DNA from: Opitutales bacterium
GTDB taxonomy: Bacteria; Verrucomicrobiota; Verrucomicrobiia; Opitutales; UBA953
NCBI GenBank assembly: GCA_017440935.1
Contig: JAFSAO010000022.1
Coordinates: 186,001 to 250,000 of the forward strand
Direction of reading: 5' to 3'
Length of the DNA stretch: 64,000 nucleotides
Of the stretch, positions 17,406-26,102 are shown piece after piece. A model generated the notes under the pieces. The model had not been told where the DNA came from. It did no database searches and worked only from the letters and a program-made list of their open reading frames with translations. Position 1 is the stretch's first letter, and every line of letters starts with the position of its first letter. The position numbers and the translations under genes were made by a program.

Positions 17406-18086
17406 ATGAACAACCGAATTCTGATTGTCGAAGACGACGAAGCGATTCGCGACGTTGTGCGCTACGCGCTCGAAAGCAACGGTTTCAAAAATGTCCTCAC
17501 GGCGGCGGACGGCGAAGAAGGGCTTCGCCTCGCTTTGCGGGAATGCCCCGCGCTGATTTTGCTCGATTTGATGCTTCCGAAAACGGACGGTTTGGAAGTT
17601 TGCCGCCGCCTCAAGCGCGACGAATCCGTGCGCGACGTTCCCGTGATCATGCTTACCGCAAAGAGCGAGGAGAGCGATATCGTGCTCGGGCTCGAACTCG
17701 GCGCCGTCGATTACATTACGAAACCGTTTAGCACGAAAGTGCTCGTCGCGCGCGTGCGAGCGCATCTGCGGCAGGCATTCGATCAGGAAAATTCTACGGA
17801 AATCCGCCGCGACGGGCTGACGCTGAACACGGCGGAGCACACCGCGCGCCTCAACGGCGAGCTGTTGGAGCTCACGTTTACCGAATACGGAATTTTGCAG
17901 TTGCTCGCTTCGCGCCCCGGGCGCGTTTACACGCGTGACCAAATTGTTTCCCGCGTTAAAGGCGACGATTATCCCGTGACGGATCGCGCCATCGATGTGC
18001 AAATGGTAAATCTGCGGCGCAAGCTCGGCGCGTGGGCGGTCAATATCGAAACCGTGCGCGGCGTCGGCTACCGCATGAAAGCGTAG
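17406..18086 (+). CDS. phoB: PhoB-type response regulator
   Basis: An OmpR/PhoB-family transcription factor of 226 residues. The receiver domain (1-120) has D10-D11, the phosphorylated D54 in LLDLMLPKTDG and YITKPF, where the Lys is conserved. The winged-helix DNA-binding domain (about 130-226) ends with RGVGYRMKA, the standard ending of the family. The adjacent phoR and phoU make the phosphate regulator the natural assignment. It lies 72 bp after phoU. Confidence 0.92.
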   Translation: MNNRILIVEDDEAIRDVVRYALESNGFKNVLTAADGEEGLRLALRECPALILLDLMLPKTDGLEVCRRLKRDESVRDVPVIMLTAKSEESDIVLGLELGAVDYITKPFSTKVLVARVRAHLRQAFDQENSTEIRRDGLTLNTAEHTARLNGELLELTFTEYGILQLLASRPGRVYTRDQIVSRVKGDDYPVTDRAIDVQMVNLRRKLGAWAVNIETVRGVGYRMKA

Positions 18087-18115
18087 CGTTCGTTCCCGCG
18101 CATTTTCGCTGTTCT

Positions 18116-18164
18116 TACTCCTCATTCCTCATTCCTAATTCTAATTTTTAATTTCTCCCTCTCC
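18116..18164. repeat. CCTAATTC-word repeat between phoB and phoR
   Basis: Variants of TCCTCATTCCTAATTCTAAT fill the gap before phoR. They are the reverse complement vocabulary of the repeat at 16619-16671, so the two could pair across the phoU-phoB message. Confidence 0.6.
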
Positions 18165-19934
18165 ATGCGTCCCGGCGACAGAGTTCTTTTCGCGTTTCCG
18201 AGTATTTTGGGTCTGCTTGTTTTGACCATTGCGGGAACGCTTTTTTTCAGCACGCGAAGTTTTGAAAAATTTTACATCGAGGCGGAAATGCGCGATGTGA
18301 TGACGGAAGCGGGTCTCGTTGCGGACAAAATCCGTCCGATGCTCCTCGCGGGAGCAATCGACGAAGCCGCCGCCTACTGCGAACAGTTTCCGGAGCGTTC
18401 CCGTCGCGTAACGCTCGTGCGCGACGACGGAACCGTGGTTGCCGATTCCGTGGCGGAGGCGAGCGACCTTGACAACCACGCCGCCCGCGAAGAAATTGCG
18501 CCCGCGCTCACGGGAACGCCCGCCGTCAGCACGCGTTTCAGCGCTACGAACAACGCGCTCATGTGTTACTGCGCGATGCCGATCGATATCAACGGGAACG
18601 GGCATATCGAGTATGTTTTGCGCCTCGCGATTCGCAACCGCGACATGGACGACATGATTGCCGCCGCGAAATTCAGCACATGGCTTGCGCTTGCGCTCGG
18701 CGTTTCGATTGCGCTCGCAGTCGCGCTCTACATTCTGATTCGCGTGCGCATTCCTCTGGTGCGTTTGCAGGAAAGCGCAAACCGCATTGCGCGCGGCGAA
18801 CTCGACGAGCGCATTTCAATTCCGGAAAAAGGCATCGTGCGGGACCTCGCCATCACCGTCAGTCGCATGAAGGAAATTTTGAAAAGCCAGCTCGATCGGA
18901 TTACGGCGGAGCGCAACGGACGCGAACTCCTGTTTTCTGCGCTTTCGGAGGCTGTGCTTTTGATTTCGGAAAGCGGAGAAGCGCTTTACTTTAACAGCGC
19001 GGCGCGGAGGATTTTTAATGTTTCTCCGATTGCCGGACGGTTTGATCTCTCACGTTGCGGGTCTCCCGAGCTTGTCGCACTCGCGAATCGCGCATTCGCG
19101 GAAAACGTTTCGGTCGAAACGGAAATCACGCTCGAAACCGCGGGAACGCCGCGCACGCTTTTCGCCAAAGGCGGACCGATTTTCCACGGCGGGGAACGCC
19201 GTCTCCTGCTCGCCGTCACGGATTTGACGAACTTGCGCCGTCTGGAATCATTCCGGAGCGACTTTGTCGCCAATGTTTCTCACGAAATAAAAACGCCGCT
19301 TACGGGCATTCTCGGCGCGACGGACGCGTTGGAATCCGGCGCGCTCTCAGATCCGGGAATGGCGAAAAAATTCCTCGGGATTCTGTCCGCTCAGGCAAAG
19401 CGCCTGAACGCGCTCGTGCAGGACGTGCTGAGCCTCGCCGCGATTGAGCGCCGACAGGTTTCCGGCGGGAAGGATACGCTTCCGTTCCGGCTCGACGCCG
19501 CCGTCGAAAACGCCGTCAATTATTGCCGTTCCCGTGCGGAAGCGGCAAACGTTGCGCTGGAAATTACGCGTAACGATGAGACGGATTTTGAAGGCGACAG
19601 TCGCCTGATTGAGCAGGCGGTAATCAATCTCGTTTCCAATGCGATTAAATACAGCGGGAGTTCCCGCGTGGAGATTTCGCTCGAAAAAACGGGTCCCTTC
19701 GCGCTGGTTGCCGTGAAGGATTTCGGCATCGGAATTCCGCCGGAACATCAGGAGCGCATTTTCGAGCGTTTTTACAGCGTGGATAAAGCGCATTCGCGCT
19801 CCCTCGGCGGCACGGGGTTGGGTCTCGCCATCGTCAAACACATCGTGCGCCTCCACGGCGGCACGGCGTCGCTCGAAAGCGCTACCGGAAAAGGCTGTAT
19901 CTTTCGCCTCGCGTTCCCGCTGGAACCGCAATAG
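18165..19934 (+). CDS. phoR: PhoR-type sensor histidine kinase
   Basis: A membrane kinase of 589 residues that should phosphorylate the PhoB encoded upstream. Transmembrane segments lie at about 8-28 and 170-193, enclosing a periplasmic domain of about 140 residues. A HAMP linker (about 194-245) and a PAS-like domain (about 250-345) follow. The H-box VSHEIKTPLTG carries H373; the N-box NLVSNAIKYS is near 488, and DFGIGIP and GTGLGLAIVKH near 525-555 complete the ATPase. The large periplasmic domain differs from E. coli PhoR but is common in other phyla. The phosphate assignment rests on neighbours. Confidence 0.9.
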   Translation: MRPGDRVLFAFPSILGLLVLTIAGTLFFSTRSFEKFYIEAEMRDVMTEAGLVADKIRPMLLAGAIDEAAAYCEQFPERSRRVTLVRDDGTVVADSVAEASDLDNHAAREEIAPALTGTPAVSTRFSATNNALMCYCAMPIDINGNGHIEYVLRLAIRNRDMDDMIAAAKFSTWLALALGVSIALAVALYILIRVRIPLVRLQESANRIARGELDERISIPEKGIVRDLAITVSRMKEILKSQLDRITAERNGRELLFSALSEAVLLISESGEALYFNSAARRIFNVSPIAGRFDLSRCGSPELVALANRAFAENVSVETEITLETAGTPRTLFAKGGPIFHGGERRLLLAVTDLTNLRRLESFRSDFVANVSHEIKTPLTGILGATDALESGALSDPGMAKKFLGILSAQAKRLNALVQDVLSLAAIERRQVSGGKDTLPFRLDAAVENAVNYCRSRAEAANVALEITRNDETDFEGDSRLIEQAVINLVSNAIKYSGSSRVEISLEKTGPFALVAVKDFGIGIPPEHQERIFERFYSVDKAHSRSLGGTGLGLAIVKHIVRLHGGTASLESATGKGCIFRLAFPLEPQ

Positions 19935-20100
19935 GACGCCGGGGACGTAATATCTCCCTTTGATTACAAGACATCCTTTCCCCTTTGGTCCTTTCAGTTA
20001 AAAATCCGAAAAGAAACGGCGTTCCCGTGATTCGTTGCGGAGCCGGATAAACGAGATTTTTTCTTGCTCCCGTTTCTTTTGCACGCTTCATTTCTTCGGC

Positions 20101-20595
20101 ATGAGATCTAACCCCAACTCCTCGCGCGACGAAGACTCCAAGATTCCCAATCTTCCCCGCCTTCTCGCCGCGCACGGATTGCGCAACACGCAACAACGCC
20201 GCGCCATCTGGAGCGCCGCCTACGAGACGCCCGGACATTTCACGGCGGAAGAGTTGCTTCTCGCCGCACGGGAACGCGATCCGTCCGTCTCCCGCGCTAC
20301 CGTTTACCGCTCCATTCCCGCGCTTATCGCCAGCGGAATCGTCAGCGAGCTCAATGTCGGTCGCGATTTCAAATACTACGAAAGCACGCGCGGTGCGGGA
20401 ACATTCAAGGGACACATCGTCTGCGACAACTGCGATAAAATCATCGAATTCGACGCTCCGTTCATGGATTGGTACGGACGCGCCATCGCAGAAAAAAACG
20501 GGTTAAAATTCATTTCCCAGCACTTACAAATCACCGCGAGTTGCCCCAACTGCGACTGCAACGTTGCAGACCGGAAGAACTCCGAAAAAAAATAA
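20101..20595 (+). CDS. Fur-family metal-dependent regulator
   Basis: A 164-residue DNA-binding repressor. The start at ATG 20101 is chosen over an upstream ATG (20035) because the Fur fold begins soon after. The winged helix contains RNTQQRRAIW near 28 and SRATVYRSIPAL near 64, the typical recognition helix. Structural zinc sites are visible as C108-x2-C111 and C148-x2-C151. The usual HHDH motif is reduced to a single GHIVCDNC, so the regulatory metal site may differ from classical Fur. Iron, zinc or peroxide sensing cannot be told apart from sequence. It stands alone upstream of the TPR gene. Confidence 0.88.
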   Translation: MRSNPNSSRDEDSKIPNLPRLLAAHGLRNTQQRRAIWSAAYETPGHFTAEELLLAARERDPSVSRATVYRSIPALIASGIVSELNVGRDFKYYESTRGAGTFKGHIVCDNCDKIIEFDAPFMDWYGRAIAEKNGLKFISQHLQITASCPNCDCNVADRKNSEKK

Positions 20596-20725
20596 TCCGG
20601 ACGCCGCAATTTGAAATTCGGGCTCGGCGAGCGCCGTGCGTCATTTCTTCTCTTGAGATTTGATGCCCGGCGCTTGGCGCTTTTTGTTGCTCGCGAGCTG
20701 TCTTTGGGGCAAAATTCACGCAACG

Positions 20726-23452
20726 ATGTCCACTTTTTCCCGTTTTGCAGGTATTGTTTTTGCGGCGTTGGCGCTGATTCCCTTTTCCCTGTCCGGAGAG
20801 GAGCCGCGTCTTGCTCCGGCGGAAGGTTCGTTGGCGAACTTTACGCCGTTGGGATTTTTGGCGGAAAAATCGCGTGAAAAAGCGGATGCGCGCGTGCGCG
20901 GTTTGGAAGCGGAGTTGGCGTTGCTTTCCGGTTTGCCGTCGCTTGCCGAGGAGCTTTCCCGCAAGGAATTGGAGGAAAAAAGTTTGTCCAACGCAGAACG
21001 GGACCGCCTTTTGCTGACGCTTTCCGGCGCTCAGATTGCGCGCGGCGAATACGCGTTGGCGTCGGCGTCCGTCGGCGATATTTCCGGAAATTCTGCGCAA
21101 AAACATTTGCGCACGGCCTTTCTTGCCGTAACGCGCGGGGAATTTGCCGAAGCGGAAAAGCAACTTTCCGGTTTGTTCGTCGAATCGTTCCCGCGGCAGG
21201 AGCAATCGTGGTTTTTCTTTGTGCGCGCGCTGTCGGAATTTTTCCTCGGAAAAAAAGATGCGGCGAACGTGGATTTTGAAGCGGCGGAAGAAAATGCGTT
21301 GAGCGCGTCGGAGCGTGAACATATTGCGTTTGTCCGCCAATGGGCGAATGTCGTCGGCGGGGAAAGTGTTTCCGCCGAAGAGCTCGATGCGATGAGAACG
21401 GCGCGCGAAGCGGCGCGTTTTACCCCGGCGTTTGCCGAAGCGGGAAAACTTTACGCGGTGGCGCTTGCCAAGAGCGGAAATCTCGCGGGAGCGCGGGAAG
21501 CGCTGAACGAGGTTTCGCCCGTTCCCGCGAAAGAGACGGCGGATTTTGCTTTGCTCGAAGGGCTTTGGGCGGAAAATCCCGGAAGCGATGTTGCGCGGAC
21601 GGCGTTTTTGCGCGTTATCGGCGAGCGCCCGCCGCGCGCGCGCCAATCGGCGGCGCTTTCCGGGCTTTTGCGCAACGTAATCGCTTTAAACGGCGCAGGG
21701 AAAAAAGAGGAAGCGATTCTCGCCGCCAACGGAATCGAAGATTTTTTGGGCGCATTGACGCCGGACGAAAGCGTGCGCGACCTTGAGCTTTTCACGCGAG
21801 CGCGCATCGCGAGCGAGGTGGGAAATTTCCGTCGCGCGGAATCGCTGACGGAAGAGCTGATTTCGCGTTTCCCCGCGAGTCCGTTTGTTTCGGACGCTTT
21901 GCGCCTGCTCACGGGAATCGCCATTGAGGAAAAAGAATTTCGCCGCGCGGTATCATTGCTCGAACGCTTGCGCGTAACAACGCTTTCCCCGGAAGAAATT
22001 TTGCGCGCGGACATTTTGATTGCTGACTGCAACTTCCTTTCCGGGGACTACGCGCTCGCCGCCGACGCTTACGCACGCCTTTCCGAAGGGGAAACGAGCA
22101 CGATGGACAGCGAAAATCTCGGCGGAATTTTCTTCCAGCGTATTTACAGCGAAATCCGGAGCGGGAACGTTCTTGCCGCCGCCGAGCTTCTGGATTCCCC
22201 GATTGCCGCACGCGTTCCCGCAGGGTGGACGATGCGTGCGGAATGCGCCGTCATCGAAGGTTTACAACAGGCAGGTCGCTGGGAAGCCGCCGCCGCGCGC
22301 GCGAAAAAATTCTTGGCGCGAACGGATTTGCTGACGGATTTTCGCATTCGTATTCTTTGGACGCAGGCGCTTTTGGCTTTGGATTTGAATGATCCCGAAC
22401 TCGCTCTGCGCAATGCGGATTTGATTTCGGAACTCGCATCGGAACCGGATAAAATTATTTCCGAGGAGTTGCAGAGAACGGCGTCGGAACTCGTCAGTCG
22501 TTCGGTTTTGCTCAAAGCTCGCGCATTGTTTTTGCTGGGCGAGCAGGCGGAGGCGCTGAGCCTGCTTGCCGACTTGCGGGAACGCTATCCGGACAGCGCG
22601 TCCGCCGTCGTTTCATGGCTGGAGGAAGGGCGCCGTTTCCACGAATTGGGGAAGCCCGATCGCGCGCTTGTTTGCTATGAAACGCTGATCGACCGCTACG
22701 GCGCGCAGGAAAAGTTTGCGGAATATTTTTCTATTGCGGCGTTTGACGCGGCGCAGGCGGCAGCAACTATCGGGCGTCCGGAAGAAGCGGTGAAGCAAAT
22801 GCAGACGCTGATTTCGCGCTACCCGAAAAGCCCGCTCGCGTTTTATGCGCGTATGCGTCAGGCAGACTTTTTCCGCGTACTGAACGATTTCGACTCCGCA
22901 CTTGCCGTGTATGACAATTTGATTGCGGCGGAAGCGGATCGCCCCGAAATGCGTATTGTCGAAATGCGCCGTGCGGATACGCTACGCGCGCTTGCGGCGC
23001 GTGCCGAGGGCGACGCGAATTCCCGTAGCGCTTTTTTGGATGCGCTTTCCAAGGCGAAAGCCGCCTACGAGCGCCTGTTTAGCTTGCCGGATCAACCGCT
23101 TTCTCTGAAGGCGGAAGCCGGATTTAAGTGGGGCTATGCGGAGGAAGATTCCGTTCCCGAAACCGGCGATCCCGAAGAGCGGGAACGCGCGTGGGAACAG
23201 GCGCGGGCCATTTATTGGAAAACGGCATCCGAAATTATTGCCGCCGCGCAAAAGCAGGGAGAAATTACGCCGATCGAAGGCGGATATTGGGTTTCCCGCT
23301 GTCTTTTCGCGCTCGCGGGATTGTATGAAAAATCCGGAGATTACGAATCTGCCCGTAATACTTACGAAAAAGCGCGTGAGTGGGGCGAACTCGGGCTTAT
23401 CCCGGGGAAAAATTACGCCGAGCAACGCTGTCGCCGCATCTTTGAAAAGTAG
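20726..23452 (+). CDS. Secreted TPR-repeat protein
   Basis: A 908-residue protein starting at ATG 20726, which puts a clean signal peptide (RFAGIVFAALALIPFSLSG, cleavage near 24) at the N-terminus; an in-frame ATG at 20660 gives a poorer start. The rest is helical and made of many degenerate tetratricopeptide repeats, such as GKPDRALVCYETLIDRYG near 650 and GDYESARNTYEKAREWG near the end. It is likely a periplasmic scaffold. An ExbB/TolQ-like gene follows 104 bp later; in some bacteria such TPR proteins work with energised Tol/Exb complexes, but here this is inference from position. Confidence 0.8.
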   Translation: MSTFSRFAGIVFAALALIPFSLSGEEPRLAPAEGSLANFTPLGFLAEKSREKADARVRGLEAELALLSGLPSLAEELSRKELEEKSLSNAERDRLLLTLSGAQIARGEYALASASVGDISGNSAQKHLRTAFLAVTRGEFAEAEKQLSGLFVESFPRQEQSWFFFVRALSEFFLGKKDAANVDFEAAEENALSASEREHIAFVRQWANVVGGESVSAEELDAMRTAREAARFTPAFAEAGKLYAVALAKSGNLAGAREALNEVSPVPAKETADFALLEGLWAENPGSDVARTAFLRVIGERPPRARQSAALSGLLRNVIALNGAGKKEEAILAANGIEDFLGALTPDESVRDLELFTRARIASEVGNFRRAESLTEELISRFPASPFVSDALRLLTGIAIEEKEFRRAVSLLERLRVTTLSPEEILRADILIADCNFLSGDYALAADAYARLSEGETSTMDSENLGGIFFQRIYSEIRSGNVLAAAELLDSPIAARVPAGWTMRAECAVIEGLQQAGRWEAAAARAKKFLARTDLLTDFRIRILWTQALLALDLNDPELALRNADLISELASEPDKIISEELQRTASELVSRSVLLKARALFLLGEQAEALSLLADLRERYPDSASAVVSWLEEGRRFHELGKPDRALVCYETLIDRYGAQEKFAEYFSIAAFDAAQAAATIGRPEEAVKQMQTLISRYPKSPLAFYARMRQADFFRVLNDFDSALAVYDNLIAAEADRPEMRIVEMRRADTLRALAARAEGDANSRSAFLDALSKAKAAYERLFSLPDQPLSLKAEAGFKWGYAEEDSVPETGDPEERERAWEQARAIYWKTASEIIAAAQKQGEITPIEGGYWVSRCLFALAGLYEKSGDYESARNTYEKAREWGELGLIPGKNYAEQRCRRIFEK

Positions 23453-23458
23453 ACTATA

Positions 23459-23553
23459 AAAATAAAAAAATGAGGAATGAGGAATTAGAAGTTAGAAAAA
23501 ATCCTCTTTCCTCATTCCTAATTTCTAATTCTTCATTCCTAATTCTTTTTTAC
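23459..23553. repeat. Palindrome of AGGAATTAG / CTAATTCCT words
   Basis: ATGAGGAATGAGGAATTAGA near 23470 is answered by TCCTCATTCCTAATTTC and a second TTCATTCCTAATTC up to about 23545. It belongs to the same vocabulary as 16619-16671 and 18116-18164. Located between the TPR gene and the ExbB-like gene. Confidence 0.7.
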
Positions 23554-23555
23554 CA

Positions 23556-24242
23556 ATGAATCCTACTCCTGAAATTACGGTTTTGTCTTCGGCGGATTCC
23601 GCCGTGAATTTCTCCCTTGTCGCCGACGGCGGACCTTTTGTCTGGTTGCTTTTGGTGTTCGGTTTTATCGGCTTTCTTGTCATCGTGGAGCGCTCGATTT
23701 ATCTGCATCGCGGGCAGATTAACGCCGACGCGTTTGTCGAAGGAATTTGCACGAACTTGCGCAACGGGCGTTTCAACGAAGCGCTGACGGTGTGCGAGGA
23801 TTCTCCGGGACCGATCCCGCGCGTTGTCAAAGCCATTTTGCTTCATGCCAAAGAAGGCGAAGCGCGGATGCGAATCTCGGCGGAAGAGGCGGCGCTTTTG
23901 GAAATTCCGGCGCTTGAACGCCGCGCGGGAACGATTCGCGCGCTGGCAAAGATCGCTCCGTTAGTCGGGCTCGCGGGAACGGTTTTTGCCATTCTTCGGG
24001 CGTTTCTCGTGATGCGTGCTTCCGGGCACTACGCGAATGCGGACGTTTTTTCCGGTGATATCGCTTCGGCGCTCGCCGCGACGGGAGTCGGCATTTGCCT
24101 CGCGATTGTGTTTCACTTGGGCTACCACTTCGTTTGCGGGCGTATCCGCTCTATTACGTCGGATATTGAACGCGCCGCCGTCGGCATGATTAGCTTCATT
24201 TGCTACGGAAAAGATCAGGCAGAGGAAGAAGACGGCAAATAG
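23556..24242 (+). CDS. MotA/TolQ/ExbB-type proton channel protein
   Basis: A 228-residue inner-membrane protein. Hydrophobic segments at about 28-50, 140-165 and 175-200 and the conserved stretch APLVGLAGTVFAILRAF place it in the ExbB/TolQ/MotA family, which uses proton flow to power TonB, Tol or flagellar partners. The partner ExbD/TolR, normally the next gene, is missing; ispH follows instead, so the complex must use a distant partner. A strong terminator after the gene closes the unit. Confidence 0.88.
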   Translation: MNPTPEITVLSSADSAVNFSLVADGGPFVWLLLVFGFIGFLVIVERSIYLHRGQINADAFVEGICTNLRNGRFNEALTVCEDSPGPIPRVVKAILLHAKEGEARMRISAEEAALLEIPALERRAGTIRALAKIAPLVGLAGTVFAILRAFLVMRASGHYANADVFSGDIASALAATGVGICLAIVFHLGYHFVCGRIRSITSDIERAAVGMISFICYGKDQAEEEDGK

Positions 24243-24266
24243 AATTTTGCGTAAATTGTAAAATCG

Positions 24267-24300
24267 ACGAAGCGGGAATGTTTATCTCGCTTCGTTTTTT
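24267..24300 (+). terminator. Intrinsic terminator after the ExbB-like gene
   Basis: An 11-bp stem ACGAAGCGGGA paired with TCTCGCTTCGT (one G-T pair, loop ATGTTTA) followed by six T. It separates the ExbB-like gene from ispH. Confidence 0.85.
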
Positions 24301-24320
24301 CTCCTAAAAATTTTTGAAAA

Positions 24321-25205
24321 ATGAAAGTTTTGAGAGCCGAAAGCGCGGGTTTTTGTCGCGGCGTTGAGCGGGCGATTAATATCGTGCGCGATTATTTGAA
24401 AAAAGGACGCGCTCCCGTGTTTACGGACGGACCGCTCATTCACAATCGGCAAATGATGGCGGAACTTGAGGCGGAAGGCGTGCGCGAAGTCGGCGATTAC
24501 CGTTCCCGCTCAAAGTTGGATTTGAATCTTTCGCCGGAGGAAAAGGAAAACGCGGTCGTGATTGTCCGCGCGCACGGCGTTACGCCCGAGCGCCGGGAAT
24601 ACTTGAAAACGCTCGGCACGGAATTTCGCGATGCGACTTGCCCGGACGTCGGCGTAATCGCCGGGCGTGTTCGGCTTTGTGCCAAAAAAGGTTTTTCGAC
24701 GCTCGTTTTCGGCGATCCGAATCACCCGGAAGTCGTCGGGATTCTCGGCTATGCGGAAGGTCGCGGGTTTGCCGTGCGCACGGAAGCAGATTTGGCGGCG
24801 CTCCCGCCGCTCGGCGACAAAGTTTGCATGGTGTCTCAATCGACGATGTTTCCGGACGAGTTTGAAATTCTCGCGGAAAAAGTGCGGGAACGCTATCCCG
24901 ACGCGCAGATTTTCAATACCATTTGCGGGGCGACGCGTTCCCGCCAAGGTGATGTGGTTCGCCTCGCGGAGCAGGGTGCGGAGGCAATCGTCGTTATCGG
25001 CGGTCGCCACTCCGCAAACACCGTGAAGCTGGCAACGCTGGTCGAACGCCAGGGCTTGCCGTGCTACCATATCGAAACGTTGCGGGAACTCGATTTGGAG
25101 CAGATGAAACGCTACTCCGTAGTCGGCGTTACGGCGGGAGCGTCTACGCCGGGCTTCCTCATCGACGAAGTCTGCAATACGCTCGAAAACAGCAAGAATT
25201 ATTAA
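24321..25205 (+). CDS. ispH: 4-hydroxy-3-methylbut-2-enyl diphosphate reductase (IspH/LytB)
   Basis: The last enzyme of the non-mevalonate pathway, an iron-sulfur protein that makes IPP and DMAPP. The three cluster cysteines are C12 (FCRGVERAI), C107 (ATCPDV) and C202 (NTICGATRSRQ), and H41, H85 and H135-E137 (NHPE) match the substrate-binding residues of the E. coli enzyme. The length of 294 residues is normal. Its stop lies 21 bp before the AT-rich restriction-modification genes, marking the edge of an insertion. Confidence 0.96.
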   Translation: MKVLRAESAGFCRGVERAINIVRDYLKKGRAPVFTDGPLIHNRQMMAELEAEGVREVGDYRSRSKLDLNLSPEEKENAVVIVRAHGVTPERREYLKTLGTEFRDATCPDVGVIAGRVRLCAKKGFSTLVFGDPNHPEVVGILGYAEGRGFAVRTEADLAALPPLGDKVCMVSQSTMFPDEFEILAEKVRERYPDAQIFNTICGATRSRQGDVVRLAEQGAEAIVVIGGRHSANTVKLATLVERQGLPCYHIETLRELDLEQMKRYSVVGVTAGASTPGFLIDEVCNTLENSKNY

Positions 25206-25226
25206 GTATATAAACCGGAACAGAGT

Positions 25227-26102
25227 ATGAATCATATAGATTTATGTTCTTTGATCAGAGAAAAATCCGTATTGAATTTTTCTGAAGCTAGCGATGCGCT
25301 ACAGCAGATATTGTTTGGTGCAAGCAAAGCCGATGTTTTGCCCCTATTAAAACAGATAGGAACTATACCTGAAGATATTCGGCACGATTCTTCGGAGGAG
25401 AAACTATACACGAAAGCATCAGATATTCTATTCGCCAAAGTGCTTAAGGAAATGAATTTTGACGCAGTAGTGTTAAGGGAACGGTCCAATTGTGCTGACA
25501 TTGTGGCGCAAAGCAAGTATCACAACTACTCTTTGGTGGGTGATGCAAAAGCGTTTAGGTTAAGCCGGACAGCAAAAAACGCGAAAGACTTTAAGGTCGA
25601 GTCCATGGTTCATTGGAAAGGAGACAAAGATTTTTCCGTATTGGTTTGCCCTTATTTTCAATATCCGAGGGAGAGCAGTCAGATTTACCGGGCGGCGCTT
25701 AGTGGTAACGTCGCTTTGTTTTCGTGGGAATACCTCTACATTATTCTTTGCGAGGATGTGAAAGAGAGCGCAGAGGTCGATTTACGGAGTCTATGGAATC
25801 AAAGTGATAATATCATGCAGGAGACAAAGATCGTGGACGAAAATAAGTGCTTCATTAGGCAACAAGATGAGAACCTAAGAAAAATACTTGAGATAACAGA
25901 GGAACAATTTATCTCTTATTTTGATGAAATAAAAGGGGCGGTTGTTTGTCGTGGTAATGAGGAGATTCATTACTATGAGTCAGAAATAGCGAGGATTCAG
26001 AATTTGAATAGGGCGGATGCGATTAAAGAGCTTCTTGCCTCTATGAAATTAGAATCGAAGATAAAAACTATTAAAAAATTTATAAATCAGGTTCAGGGAT
26101 GA
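25227..26102 (+). CDS. HindIII-family type II restriction endonuclease
   Basis: A 291-residue endonuclease that should cut AAGCTT, judging by its close resemblance to R.HindIII as I remember it. Shared stretches include IRHDSSEEKLYTKASDI at about 52-68, YSLVGDAKAFRLSRTAKN at 101-118, DFKV at 121-124 and LVCPYFQYP at 139-147. D106-x-K108 in GDAK is the expected metal-binding pair of the PD-(D/E)xK nuclease fold. The gene is far more AT-rich than its neighbours and has different codon use. The methyltransferase start overlaps its stop (ATGA), a compact two-gene unit. The recognition sequence is inferred from family. Confidence 0.85.
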   Translation: MNHIDLCSLIREKSVLNFSEASDALQQILFGASKADVLPLLKQIGTIPEDIRHDSSEEKLYTKASDILFAKVLKEMNFDAVVLRERSNCADIVAQSKYHNYSLVGDAKAFRLSRTAKNAKDFKVESMVHWKGDKDFSVLVCPYFQYPRESSQIYRAALSGNVALFSWEYLYIILCEDVKESAEVDLRSLWNQSDNIMQETKIVDENKCFIRQQDENLRKILEITEEQFISYFDEIKGAVVCRGNEEIHYYESEIARIQNLNRADAIKELLASMKLESKIKTIKKFINQVQG

